Assembly (NCBI RefSeq): GCF_035046505.1
Contig: NC_089822.1
Coordinates: forward strand, 90,255,659-90,319,658
Direction: 5' to 3'
Source: Tiliqua scincoides
Lineage: Eukaryota; Chordata; Lepidosauria; Squamata; Scincidae
Length of the DNA stretch: 64,000 bases
Position 1 is the first letter of the stretch; each line of letters opens with the position of its first letter. The notes beneath the pieces were generated by a model. The model worked only from the letters and a program-made list of their open reading frames with translations, did no database searches and had not been told where the DNA came from. The translations under genes were made by a program, and so were the position numbers. Below are positions 34,233-46,300 of the stretch, one piece after another.

Positions 34233-34785
34233 CAGTGCAATCCTAATGTGGAACAGTGCTGTGTTGTATCCAGCCCAAGTTTGGGGCTGACTACAGGCCA
34301 GCTCAGGGCAAGAGGAAAAAATTCCCCTTACCCCGGTTAATATCACTGCAGCCCCAATAGGGCTACTTAGATCAGTGCCATCTAAATCGGTGGCGCAAAT
34401 CCAAGCAGCTCAGGGCTGACCCCAGCTGCTCGGGAACAGGGCTAGGATCTGGCATAAGTGCTGGATCCTGGCCCCGCCTCCTGAACCCTGCCTGTCCAAC
34501 CACGGGCCTGTCCACTGCACAGCTTCCTCCAGCCCCGAAATGGCTTCTGTCTGCCCTCCCCACGCCTTCCCAGATGGCTGGAAAGGCCAGCACAAACCTG
34601 GAAAGGCCAGCGCAAACCCATCTGTCCTGGGTCCTGTGTCGGCCTGGAAAGCCCAGTGCAAACTGACCCATCTTGGGACATGCACATGTCCTTGTGTTGG
34701 CCTCCTCAACTCGAATGGAGGTGCTTTACAGCATGTTTGCAACTTGTGCTGGCCCAGGGCACAGGGTGCAGTTAGAATTGTGCAC
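34233..34785. repeat. Long MITE of the CAATCCTA-end family
   Basis: Starts CAGTGCAATCCTAATG and ends TTAGAATTGTGCAC. The core GGAAAAAATTCCCCTTACCC and CTGCAGCCCCAATAGGGCTA is the family signature. Includes a direct duplication of CTGGAAAGGCCAGC(A/G)CAAAC at 34577-34615. Confidence 0.65.
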
Positions 34786-35127
34786 TTATGCTACATGGAT
34801 GATGTGCTGCCATCAGGATGCTGCTCTGTGGACAACAGACTGAGTCGGTATTTCCATAGATACTGGTACTGGAAAGGGCTGCACTAGCATTGCTTGCCAG
34901 GACAGGCTTGGCATTTCACCTTTATTGCACTGGAATCAGAGAAAGGGAAGACAAATGCATTTCTATAGGATAAGTTAAAATTCTTTTGGGGCTCTGTATG
35001 TGTGTGTGTGTGTAGATAGACAAAGTTCATGCTTTTTATACACACGTATAAATCAACCCTTATTCTATGCCCCTCTACCTCTCACCGCTATAGCCAAAGT
35101 TCCTGATGACCACTAGAGGAGTCGGCA
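34786..35127. other. Anonymous sequence with a short (TG)n
   Basis: A TG microsatellite at 34999-35014. Nothing else is recognised. Confidence 0.4.
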
Positions 35128-35457
35128 GATACAATCAGTGGCATCACTAGAATTCGCGTCATCTGGTGCGGGAGGCCTGCGCGTCACCCCATGCAGTGGG
35201 CGGGGCAACACCCCAGGTGGTGGGCATGGTGATGTACTTACGCCCCGCCCTCACTGGTTTTTTGGCTGCACCTTTTGTTAGAACACAGATATTTCAATGT
35301 GGTTTGTTTCATTGCATTCTGCATGAAATTACACATTGATTGATATATAACATGATGGTCTTACTCCTACAAATTCTGATTTTAGTGATTTTGAAAACTT
35401 GTAGAGTCACATACACGCACGCACACACACCCATGTCAACTTACTAACACCTTATTG

Positions 35458-35835
35458 CAGCAGTTCTCAAACTTTTAGCACTGGGACCCCTTTTTTAGAA
35501 TGACAATCTGTCAGGACCCATTGGAAGTGATGCCATGGCCAGAATTGACATCATCAAGCAAATTAAAATAAATAATTATAAATAATTAAATTAAAATAAA
35601 AGAAATAATTAAATAAGGGGGGGGGCCAGTCCTGTTCCACCAAGTGAATCTACTCTGAAGTAAATTCTATTGTGGTCAATGGGGCTTACTCTCAGGAAAG
35701 TGTGGTTAGGATTGTAGCCTATGAGCTCAAGCCTATGCATGTCTACTCTGAAGTAAGTCCCATAGTGGTCAATGGAGCTTACTCTATAGTCTACCTGCAA
35801 TAACAACCCCCCAAAAAGAATCAGTGAGATTTCCA
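35458..35835. repeat. Nested hAT head plus two palindromic MITEs
   Basis: CAGCAGTTCTCAAACTTTTA and GAATGACAATCTGTCAGGAC match the element at 20848. Two copies of the palindromic MITE follow in tandem at about 35640 and 35727 (CTACTCTGAAGTAAGTCCC in the second). The right boundary is not resolved. Confidence 0.55.
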
Positions 35836-35999
35836 GCCCTCCCAAGTGCCCAGTTTAAAGTTCTTCTACTTCAAGCATATCAGAATAAAGACCCACCTGG
35901 CTTTGCAAGTGTAAAATAGAAAACACACCCCTTACCAGTTGAAGCCTCTTTTTTTTGTCCTTTTGGGGGGAGAGGCTGCCTTCTGGAGCACTTGTTGAG

Positions 36000-36490
36000 C
36001 TCCACTTCCATCGGATCGGGATAATTCTGGTGTCCTCACATTCCCCTTTGCCTGGCCTGACCACCAGCCAAGGCATGTCTGCCTACTTGCGAGTAAATGC
36101 GACCATGAGGCTGCTTTGCTTTCCATAGGGCTCAATAGACTTGCAGCTGGGGGGGAACCTCCTTCTTGGGTGTTTTTGGGGGCTGAATTCATTGGATCAG
36201 GACCATTCTGATGTCCTTGGAGTCCTCTCAGCCTGCCCTTTCTGATGGACGAAGGCAAGTTTGCCTACTCACAAGTAAACTTGGCCACGTGGCTTCATTT
36301 TGGGCTCAATAGACTCACAGCTGAGAGGGAAGGACCTTCTCGGGTGTTTTGGGGGGCTGCATTCATTGGATTGGGACCATTGGATTCCTCTCTGCCTGCC
36401 TTTTCTGACGGACTATGGCAAGTATGCCTGTTCACGAGTAAACGTGCGATACGGCTCACTTTCACTTTCCATAGGGCTCCGTGCATTTTT
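36000..36490. repeat. Tandem repeat, about 2.8 units of roughly 175 bp
   Basis: Each unit holds, in order, CATTGGATC(A/G)GGACCATT-like, CCTGCCCTTTCTGATGGAC-like, TTTGCCTACTCACAAGTAAA-like and GGGCTCAATAGACT-like blocks. Units begin near 36006, 36185 and 36362; the last is shorter. Confidence 0.7.
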
Positions 36491-36719
36491 TCTTTCTGGT
36501 TTTTTGGCCATAACTTTTGAAGGAAACAAGTGATTTCGCTCTGGTTTTTTTTCATTACATTCCACTGCACATTCCACATCCAACGGTGCATGGCATGACA
36601 TGGTAGCTCCTAATGCTGCAATTTTAGCGCATCATCCCCCCAGTGCGTGTCACCCCTGGCACGTCACCCAGTGCGGCCCGCACACCCCGCACCTCCATAG
36701 CGATCCCACTGGATACAAT

Positions 36720-37503
36720 GCTATGCAGACTTCCACATAGTGGTGCTTCTACATAAGATCAGGATGGGGCTCATTCCTCTTGGGGAATGGTATCGAAACC
36801 AATAAACTGAAACATTTTTTAACACATCTCAAGCATATCAAGCAAAACTGTATTATTTTATATGTATCCATGAATTTTAATGCAGTCACATCCTGGACAC
36901 AATTAATGACGATCTCGTGCTGCACGCCAGCAGTTAGAAAGGTATTTCTCAGACGAGAACCATCATAAATCTGACTTGGACCGAGATGTTGCCTCAGTGT
37001 CCTGAATACACAAGTGACTGTGCTATTTTTACACAGCTGTACCTTGGCTATAGCCTATTTGTTTGCTTGCTGCTTGAAAGGAGATCTATGGCAAGGGAGA
37101 CTGTTCATCGAGATTTAGAAAGGTTTTTGTCACAGAAGTTTGCCCCATCAAATATGTGATTCCCATTCTAGGTCTCCTAAGAGTATTTTGTATCTGTGTA
37201 ATACTAAGCGTTCAAAGTGTTCACATATTTTATGTATTGTGTACTTTTTAGTCATCTCACCATCAGTAGTATTTCTATTGTGTTTGCAAATGCTTCGTGT
37301 TCATATTATATCATTTATAATAATAATTAAGGGTGTTTATTTTCTCCGAACTCCTCTCTACAACCCTGTCGTGTAGGCCAGTGAAATTATTCCCATGTGA
37401 CAGATGTGTCAGTTGAGAGAACTGTGGTTTGCTGAAGGCCATCTACTGAATCAGTGGCTGTGGGGATATTTAAAATAGTCATTCACAGCTTTGCGACTGC
37501 ACT
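36720..37503. other. Anonymous sequence
   Basis: AT-rich and unique-looking, with a short ATA run near 37319. No gene recognised. Confidence 0.4.
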
Positions 37504-37511
37504 TTCTAGAG

Positions 37512-37883
37512 CAGGGGTTCCCAAACTGTGGGTCGGGACCCATGGCTGGGTTTGACCTGATTTTTGGTGGGTCTCCAAAGGATGATGTAAAGATCAGATA
37601 GCTCATTGGCTAAAGCCCTGAGGCTATTCAAAAATCAGATACTGTGACTGCTAATTACCTGCAAGGAGCTCTGCTCCTACAGTTGGCAAGCATGCGTGAA
37701 TATAGGCAGACATATGTTTGAGGGTCTTTTTTTTCTGGTTATTATTACTTAAAAAATAAGTAAAATCAAATATTATTTCTTTCTACATCTCCTTTTTTGA
37801 AAAGTCTGGTAAACCTAGGTGGGTCCTGAGAGAGTGTTGCTTTAAAAAGTGGGTCCCGATGCGATAACGTTTAGGCATCATTG
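37512..37883. mobile_element. Non-autonomous hAT (CAGGGGTTCCCAAACTG end)
   Basis: Starts CAGGGGTTCCCAAACTGTGG and then GTCGGGACCC; the right part has the inverse AAGTGGGTCCCGATGCG and ends CATCATTG. The flanks TTCTAGAG (37504-37511) and TTCAAGAG (37884-37891) form an 8-bp duplication with one mismatch. Confidence 0.75.
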
Positions 37884-37997
37884 TTCAAGAGGCAGTTTTG
37901 CTTTTCATGTAGTTAGAAGCAAAAGAAACCAAAAAAGGGCTAAGCAAACACTTCCAATGAAGATCCAAAGGAACTAAAGAGTACATAAAATAGATTA

Positions 37998-38110
37998 CAA
38001 GGCAGTGGACCCTTCACATCCACGGTCTTTTCAACCATGGATTTGATCCACCGTGGATTGAAAATATTTTTTTAAAAATTCCTACATTTTACAGCATGGC
38101 GCAGTGTCTC
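37998..38110. repeat. Pogo/Tigger-like MITE end
   Basis: GGACCCTTCACATCCACGGT, then TCAACCATGGATTTGATCCA and CCGTGGATTGAAAATA, the familiar self-complementary head of pogo-like MITEs. The right end was not found. Confidence 0.5.
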
Positions 38111-38429
38111 TCTCCAGCAGCACTCCTTTGGGTGCATTCTGGCTATCCCACTTCCTCCCCATTGGCTGGAGGCTGCTCTGCTTTCAGCTTTGTGCTCCCT
38201 GGTGCGCAGGAGCCACTGGAAGAAGCGGCAGGGGCTGGGTGGCTAATTGGAGGAGGGGAAGCAGCAAAAGGAAAGATTGCAGGGAAACCTAACTTGGTTT
38301 TTTTTTAAACGTGGTTACACAAGTTTCACAACCTAACATGGGTGGGGAAAAGTTGCGCAGGCACCTGGGGATAGGCTTGTGTTAAAGTTGGCCCTAGGTG
38401 GGACGAGTGAGTTTTTCCACTAATACGTA

Positions 38430-38982
38430 AGTGCAATCCTATGGGCTATTAGTACTGACAGAACTAACGTTAACATTTTAACTATTGTTAAAACTGGCAT
38501 TCGGCCAGTGCTGACTGCCTTAATGGCAGTCATAAAAAACACTTCCAACAGTGTGGCAAGTAGTGTGGCAAGGTCAGACCCTTCCTGCACACATCACCGG
38601 ATAGTGGCCACCCATCAGAGCAGGTAAGACAATGGGGGAGAAGGGACTTGTGGGGGAGGGCAGAACGGGGGTGGGGAGTGGGTAAAACTGGGTGGGGGCA
38701 GAACAAGGGTGGAGAGGCTGTGGGAGGGGATGGATCTGGCAGTGATGGCACACGCCATCCTATCCCAACAACAGCCTCCCTGCCCCTTTTGCTCCTCAGA
38801 CTTGGGCCAGCAAAATTGCTCGTGCAGGTCCAAGGAGACACATTGAGAAGCAGGAGGCTTATGGAGGTGTAAGGGGATTTAAATCCTGCTGAAACCCCCC
38901 AATTCCCCCCCCCACTGGATACAGCGTGCCCATTTTTGGCACAGCTGCACCAGTGGAGGCAGGGAAGGAAAGGATTGCACTG
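38430..38982. repeat. Long MITE of the CAATCCTA-end family
   Basis: Left end AGTGCAATCCTATGG and right end AAAGGATTGCACTG are inverted repeats. The interior is GC-rich and contains GGATACAGCG as in the 42831 copy. Confidence 0.65.
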
Positions 38983-39516
38983 TCAGTGCATCAGGTGATT
39001 AACTAGAGGCATCAATCAGAACATCTCTGAGTATGGACATAAAAGCAACATATTTGCTTATGTCATGCAGTCTGACTGGATGACAGGGACCAGAGGTTCA
39101 CCCCACTACAACCCATCCCACCTCTACCCAACTTCAGCTTGGTTGTCCAGTTGTGAGTAAAAGCCCAAAGTAGGAGAACTAACACTAACATGTTTTATCT
39201 CAGAGAAACTCCCAACATGAAGATGGAGAATCCACATAGCACTTACGTGGAATGCCATGTGGCCCTTCTATAATGGTGGTGAATTCCAGAAGGACAAGGC
39301 TACATCAGGCAGATATCTCAATCACTTTTTGCATGCTGAGACATTATAGAAGTCTTAAGGGGGATGTAAAAATCAGCTTAAGCCATTTCCGCCCAATGCT
39401 GCATACACACAACAGGGATAAAATGTGTACACCTTTGGGCTGGGCAGAAATGGGTTAAAAACAAAAAAAGGTAAATATTAGGGGAAAAAAACAAGGGACA
39501 TTTGTCATAATGACCA

Positions 39517-39518
<2 letters not shown>
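38983..39518. other. Anonymous sequence
   Basis: Nothing recognised before the microsatellite. Confidence 0.4.
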
Positions 39519-39601
<83 letters not shown>

Positions 39602-39604
39602 TGT
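39519..39604. repeat. Compound (CT)n(GT)n microsatellite
   Basis: About 33 CT units followed by about 10 GT units. Confidence 0.97.
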
Positions 39605-41225
39605 TTAATATGGACATTCAGAGAGGTGGGTCAATAATAGTATAGCGATGAAAGTAAATGGTCGAAGCAATGGAAATTTGGTAAAGCACAGCAGCTCAAT
39701 GGCTCAACAAAATCAACCACCTCTTCCTCCCCTAAGCACACATCCCTGCCCCACTGCAAATCAAATACTGTAGAGTTCTTAAGCACTGCCATTTTTCAGA
39801 GTGACCTTGGGTCTTTGAAACTTGTCAGGTTAGAAGCTGAACTTATTTTTTGCTGCTTCCTTTATGGAAAAAAAAAAGAAAAACAGTTATGCCACTGAAG
39901 CCAGGAAATGTGAAAAATGAACGTTTCCTAGAAAGACAGGAACTGAGATGGCATGAACCGCTTCTAGTCTCGGAAGGCTGCCTCTGTTCTTTCCATAGTT
40001 GCGTAGTACAGACAAATCTCCAGACTGCTCTTAATAGATAAGCTTACACACCAAATGAAAGTAGCCCAGGGAAAGGTTCAAGCCAGCAAAGGGTTTTTAT
40101 TTTATTTTGCCACCTGATATCTGTATCTTAACAGTATTGTAGGTGACACGGCATTAATAAAGGCTGTGAAGAAAGATCATACTGCTTTCTTCGGGATGGA
40201 CCAATTTTTGCATGGATGGTTTCTGTTATGTTTCTCATTTTATCTTTCCTAAGTATTGCTTCCTGTATATGTTCATGAAATAACCTTACATCGGCCAGAT
40301 AAGCCTCACTGTGCATCTGATTGCAAAGCAATCACACTGAAATTCCTGCTCTGACTTCTAAGATTATAGAACGCTCTCTGCAGGAGTGGTCCAAGCCCGA
40401 ACTGTAGCTTTAATTTTGTGCGCGCAATGCCACCACTCTTTCAGATTGGTCTCCAAGCTAGACAACAGTTAGGAAGGCATAACAGAAGCCAGGGTTTGGG
40501 CTGTCTGCTTCAGGCAGTGGGCATTGGAGAGGTGGCAGACTGGTGAGGGGTGCCTGCGGGCACCTTACACTTGCCTGGTGCCTTCCTCCAGTCCATCAGA
40601 CCTCTCACCTGCTCGACTCTTGGTCTGGCAGATTTTGGCTTGAGAGTAAGCCATCCTCTGCTCAGCCAAGAGCCAACCAAGTTGAGACTGTTCTCACTGT
40701 ATCCCCAGGCACCTGGAGACCATGTAGGGACAGGTGGTCATGCAGGGACTAGAGAACTGCTGGCTCTTGGGTTTTTCTGGCTTGGGAACCATCCGACTCT
40801 CATTCTGCTACCTCTTCCTACTGGGTTCCTGGCTGCAGAGTGCAAAGAGGCACTGCATCTCCATGCTGCTGGGGAGTGGGAACAAAACAGTTGTGCTGGA
40901 CCTGGTGGCAGCTGTAGCCTGTTGGCAGCTGTACCCAGCCAAGAGATAGTAGGAACTTCAGCTGCCACCGCTATCACCTTTCAGATTTCTCTCCAGGCTC
41001 TGGAGAAGCTCCTGCCGGTGGCTGAACCTCCTGCTGACCAAAGGGGGGGGGGGAGGCAATAAACATGAATGCTATATGTGTGTCAACTATTCAGAAAAGC
41101 AAGGATGTCAAAGACACTAGAGTCATTCCATGGATCTCTGAGAGCATGAGGAGGCAAAATGGAAATCTCTATAGAAGTAAAGGTTATGTATTCCACACAT
41201 CCTCCTCACAAGTATTGTACTACTA
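39605..41225. other. Anonymous sequence with a GC-rich block
   Basis: A GC-rich block at 40500-41060 opens a 170-codon frame without any known motif. It is bracketed by direct repeats around TTTCAGATT(G/T)(G/C)TCTCCA near 40440 and 40978. This may be an unrecognised repeat. Confidence 0.35.
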
Positions 41226-41640
41226 GAGAGATGCTCTTTTCTCTCCCACATAACACCAGAACCAGGGGACATCCACTAAAATTGAGTGTTGGGAGAGTTA
41301 GGACAGACAAAAGAAAGTATTTCTTTACCCAGCATGTAATTAGTCTGTGAAACTCCTTGCTACAGGAAATAGTGATGGCATCTTGCCTAGATGCCTTTAA
41401 GAAGGGATTGAACAAATTTCTGGAGGAAAAGTCCATCATGGGTTACAAGTGTGTGCAAGCTCCTGGTTTTAGAGGTAGTCTACCAGAGTGCCAGATGCAG
41501 GGGAGGGCACCAGGACAAGGTTGTGCCTTGTTGTCTTGGCATTTGGTGCCCTGAAACATTTGGTGAGCCACTGTGAGATACAGGAAGCTGGACTAGATGG
41601 GCCTTTGTCCTGATCCAGCGGGGCTCTTCTTATGTTCTAC
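41226..41640 (+). mobile_element. CR1 LINE 3' fragment, sense
   Basis: Encodes the CR1 C-terminus (EMLFSLPHNTRTRGHP, LKLSVGRVRTDKRKYFFTQ, LDAFKKGLNKFLEEKSIMGY) and the 3' UTR GAAGCTGGACTAGATGGGCC ending CTTCTTATGTTC. It is more divergent than the 43.4-kb copy, so probably older. Confidence 0.88.
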
Positions 41641-41659
41641 TACTCCTACAACTACTACA

Positions 41660-41697
<38 letters not shown>

Positions 41698-41698
41698 A
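41641..41698. repeat. (CTA)n microsatellite grown from the CR1 tail
   Basis: About 15 CTA/ACT units begin directly after the CR1 3' end. Confidence 0.9.
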
Positions 41699-42830
41699 TA
41701 GTACTGCTACTATGTCTATTACTATTAATAATATCATTAAGTAAACAGAGAACAAGCACAACATGGTAATTCTTGGTAGCTGAAAGCAAGAAGGGGATTT
41801 TACATTCTAAAGCTGTTTGTTGTTTGTTTCTAATTCCAGATGGTCAACAGTGTGTACAGTTGAAAGAAATGTCTCAGTAGAAGAGGCTGGTTATCTTTTA
41901 TCTTCTTTTCTGAAACCTTGGAGAACATCAGGAGGGAAGCAAGTGATGTGTGGCAAAACTCTGCAGGGTATCCTTTGAACAATGACCAAGAAAGAAATTA
42001 AAGTGGTGAGAAAATGAAGCTTGTTTTCCCCAAAGGAAATTGCTACAACAACACCTGATTCTGGGCTCTCTGTAGCTCCCAGAAAAAGAAAAGCAAAATA
42101 AGAATTTATGACTGATGGAGGGCCTCATGGGAGATCATTGTGAAGACGACATATGCAATTGGCTATAATTTCTCCAGGTAGAATCCTAGTCAACAAAAAA
42201 AAGGGTATTGCTCACTCAAGTCCCCAAAGACAGGGGCTGCACTTGCAAACACAGGATTAAAAGAAATGCTTTAGTCAAGGATGCTAATAAAGCTGTCTGA
42301 TGCGTGAAACATAGAGATCAAGCTTTAAACCCCCTCAGTGTGGAAGATCTCAGGACATAATTGGCTGCTTTTATTCAGGATAATTCATAGAAGCAGAAAA
42401 CAAATCATGCTGTGGCACCTTAGACATGACCTCTATTCATTCTCACCTGGGAGTTTTCACTAAAGCCTTCTTTATTTTAGGGTCAAAGCCTTTGATTTCA
42501 GCAGAACATCCCCCCCCCCCCCGAAAAACATCTCAAATGTGTGAATACCCCCTGCCTTGCCCGACTTTCATTGATTCCTCATTGTCCCAGTCCATGGGAG
42601 GTGATCCAGATCCAGGAACTACAGAAAAACTAACACAAATAATTGCATTTAAAATCTCATGTGTAGTTTGTCCTTTATGACTGAAGGTTCCATAAATTAC
42701 TCAGGGAAGTTGTGCACAATCCCTGCTTGTGTTCTGGCCTTCTGAAGCCAGATGGAATGGGTCCCCGTTATCAGAGTAGCCCAAGAATGTTTTGCTCCAG
42801 GTGTTGCAAGATCTCAAGGTCTCACTCGAA
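41699..42830. other. Anonymous sequence
   Basis: A C-run at 42511-42522. No gene or repeat recognised. Confidence 0.4.
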
Positions 42831-43385
42831 CAGCCCAATCCTATCCACTTCCCCGCTGATGTAACTAGCGTTGTGCCTGTAAAGGCTGCTTTATAGCAGT
42901 CACAAAGCAGCCACCCTGAGACATGCTATGAGCCTGCTGGTGCGGAGGCCAGAGTGGACTCCAACACACCAGCAGACCCACAAAGATCCACCGGAGCAGA
43001 AAAGCCCACACTGGAGGTTAAAGGGAGGCCAGAAGGGGGTTAAACGGGTTGGGAGGTATGTAGAACATGGGAGAAAGTGGGTGAAACTAGGCAAGGCAGG
43101 GACTGGAGGAGGGCAGAGCAGGCCTGTGAATCCTGACCCCCTTTCCGGCCCTGATCCACCTTCCTGGGTAAATACAGACTTGCGCCAGCAATCGAGCCAG
43201 CTCACGTCCAAGTTGACCCATGGTGGCTGCTGGGGCTTACCACAGGGCAAGGGAACAAATGTCTCCTTACCCCAAGAAGACCTCCAGCAACCAAAAATCC
43301 CTTATGGGATACAGCGGTAGCCACTCTGGCACCATTGCATTGCTGCATAGGGATTTAGGTAGGACTGGATTTAGGTAGGAACCAG
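42831..43385. repeat. Long MITE of the CAATCCTA-end family
   Basis: Starts CAGCCCAATCCTATCC; the core GGGAACAAATGTCTCCTTAC and GGGATACAGCGG is the family signature; the right end is worn near GGTAGGACTGGA. A 14-bp segment GGATTTAGGTAGGA is duplicated at 43350-43380, next to the start of the CR1. Confidence 0.65.
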
Positions 43386-43389
43386 ACTG

Positions 43390-46300
43390 CTGGCGCATAA
43401 CATTAAAAAGGTGGCAGAGCAGCTTTTAAACTGATCCCTGGGGGAAGGCCGACAGGAGCCGAGGGGCATCCGGTTCGGGACTCCTCATCCCTATGGGATG
43501 AGGATGGGGAGGTTAGAGAACAACAAGACAAAGGCAGGGTAGGAGAAGAAATTGGGAAAGGTAGGGTGATGGGATGTGATAGACGGTTTGGCACAATGAG
43601 AGGATGCGGGGACAAAGGAGCGAATAAGCAGCCCATCCTGGGGCATTCCGTGTATAAATGCTTTTATGCGAATGCCCAAAGTCTACGAGCAAAGGTGGGA
43701 GAACTGGAATGTCTGGTGACAAGGGAAAATATTGACATAGTGGGCATAACGGAAACCTGGTGGAATGCGGAGAATCAGTGGGATACCGCAATCCCGGGCT
43801 ATAAACTCTACAGGAGGGACAGGCAGGGGCGTGTGGGAGGTGGGGTGGCCCTTTATGTTAAGGAAGGGATAGAATCCAGCAAAGTACAGATTGAAGGTGG
43901 GTCCGACTCCACCGTAGAATCTCTGTGGGTTAAATTACCAGGCTTGTGCAGCGATGTAATACTGGGGGCGTGCTATCGTCCTCCAGACCAGAAATCTGAT
44001 GGGGACCTTGAAATGAGGAAACAGATCAGGGAGGTGACAAGGAGGGACAGGGTTGTAATCATGGGGGACTTCAATTATCCTCATATTGACTGGGTCAATT
44101 TGTGTTCTGGTCACGATAAGGAAACCGGATTTCTTGACGTGCTAAATGACTGTGGCTTAGATCAGCTAGTCACGGAGCCCACCAGAGGACAGGTGACTCT
44201 GGATTTAATTTTGTGCGGTACGCAGGACCTGGTTAGAGATGTAAACGTTACTGAGCCATTGGGGAACAGTGATCATGCTGCGATCCGTTTTGACGTGCAC
44301 GTTGGGGGAAGAATACCAGGCAAATCTCTAACAAAAACCCTTGACTTCCGACGGGCGGACTTCCCTCAAATGAGGAGGCTGGTTAGAAGGAGGTTGAAAG
44401 GGAGGGTAAAAAGAGTCCAGTCTCTCCAGAGTGCATGGAGGCTGCTTAAAACAACAGTAATAGAGGCCCAGCAGAGGTGTATACCGCAAAGAAAGAAGGG
44501 TTCCACTAAATCCAGGAGAGTGCCCGCATGGCTAACCAGCCAAGTTAGAGAGGCTGTGAAGGGCAAGGAAGCTTCCTTCCGTAAATGGAAGTCTTGCCCT
44601 AATGAAGAGAATAAAAAGGAACATAAACTGTGGCAAAAGAAATGTAAGAAGGTGATATGGGAGGCCAAGACTATGAGGAACGCATGGCCAGCAACATTAA
44701 GGGGAATAATAAAAGCTTCTTCAAATACGTTAGAAGCAGGAAACCCGCCAGAGAAGCGGTTGGCCCTCTGGATGGTGAGGGAGGGAAAGGGGAGATAAAA
44801 GGAGACTTAGAGATGGCAGAGAAATTAAATGAGTTCTTTGCATCTGTCTTCACGGCAGAAGACCTCGGGCAGATACCGCTGCCCGAACGGCCCCTCCTGA
44901 CCGAGGAGTTAAGTCAGATAGAGGTTAAAAGAGAAGATGTTTCAGACCTCATTGATAAATTAAAGATCAATAAGTCACCGGGCCCTGATGGCATCCACCC
45001 AAGGGTTATTAAGGAATTGAAGAATGAAGTTGCAGATCTCTTGACTAAGGTATGCAACTTGTCCCTCAAAACGGCCACGGTGCCAGAAGATTGGAGGATA
45101 GCAAATGTCACGCCTATTTTTAAAAAGGGAAAGAGGGGGGACCCGGGAAACTATAGGCCGGTCAGCCTAACATCCATACCGGGTAAGATGGTGGAATGCC
45201 TCATCAAAGATAGGATCTCAAAACACATAGACGAACAGGCCTTGCTGAGGGAGAGTCAGCATGGCTTCTGTAAGGGTAAGTCTTGCCTCACAAACCTTAT
45301 AGAATTCTTTGAAAAGGTCAACAGGCATGTGGATGCGGGAGAACCCGTGGACATTATATATCTGGACTTTCATAAGGCGTTTGACACGGTCCCTCACCAA
45401 AGGCTACTGAAAAAACTCCACAGTCAGGGAATTAGAGGACAGGTCCTCTCGTGGATTGAGAACTGGTTGGAGGCCAGGAAGCAGAGAGTGGGTGTCAATG
45501 GGCAATTTTCACAATGGAGAGAGGTGAAAAGCGGTGTGCCCCAAGGATCTGTCTTGGGACCTGTGCTTTTCAACCTCTTCATAAATGACCTGGAGACAGG
45601 GTTGAGCAGTGAAGTGGCTAAGTTTGCAGACGACACCAAACTTTTCCGAGTGGTAAAGACCAGAAGTGATTGTGAGGAGCTCCAGAAGGATCTCTCCAGA
45701 CTGGCAGAATGGGCAGCAAAATGGCAGATGTGCTTCAATGTCAGTAAGTGTAAAGTCATGCACATTGGGGCAAAGAATCAAAACTTTAGATATAGGCTGA
45801 TGGGTTCTGAGCTGTCTGTGACAGATCAGGAGAGAGATCTTGGGGTGGTGGTGGACAGGTCGATGAACGTGTCGACCCAATGTGCGGTGGCAGTGAAGAA
45901 GGCCAATTCTATGCTTGGGATCATTAGGAAGGGTATTGAGAACAAAACGGTTAGTATTATAATGCCGTTGTACAAATCGATGGTAAGGCCACACCTGGAG
46001 TATTGTGTCCAGTTCTGGTCGCCGCATCTCAAAAAAGACATAGTGGAAATGGAAAAGGTGCAAAAGAGAGCAACTAAGATGATTACGGGGCTGGGGCACC
46101 TTCCTTATGAGGAAAGGCTACGGCGTTTGGGCCTCTTCAGCCTAGAAAAGAGACGCTTGAGGGGGGACATGATTGAGACATACAAAATTATGCAGGGGAT
46201 GGACAGAGTGGATAGGGAGATGCTCTTTACACTCTCACATAATACCAGAACCAGGGGACATCCACTAAAATTGAGTGTTGGGCGGGTTAGGACAGACAAA

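Larger units (their letters stand above)
35136..36711. mobile_element. hAT-type element with internal tandem array
   Basis: Starts CAGTGGCATCACTAG and ends TAGCGATCCCACTG, flanked by a perfect 8-bp duplication GATACAAT (35128-35135, 36712-36719). Both end regions match the smaller copy at 32531. Inside are a nested hAT head at 35458, two palindromic MITE copies (35640-35800), and about three tandem units of roughly 175 bp between 36000 and 36490. No transposase frame is visible, so it is non-autonomous. Confidence 0.8.

Noticed and set aside
36000-36490. CRISPR array
   Set aside because: The units are about 175 bp, diverged and without spacers; they are a tandem repeat inside a eukaryotic transposon.
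39378-39617. 79-codon frame rich in Arg-Glu
   Set aside because: It is the translated (CT)n/(GT)n microsatellite.
40550-41062. 170-codon frame
   Set aside because: No domain and no trusted splice sites, in a GC-rich block between direct repeats; kept only as a finding on the block.
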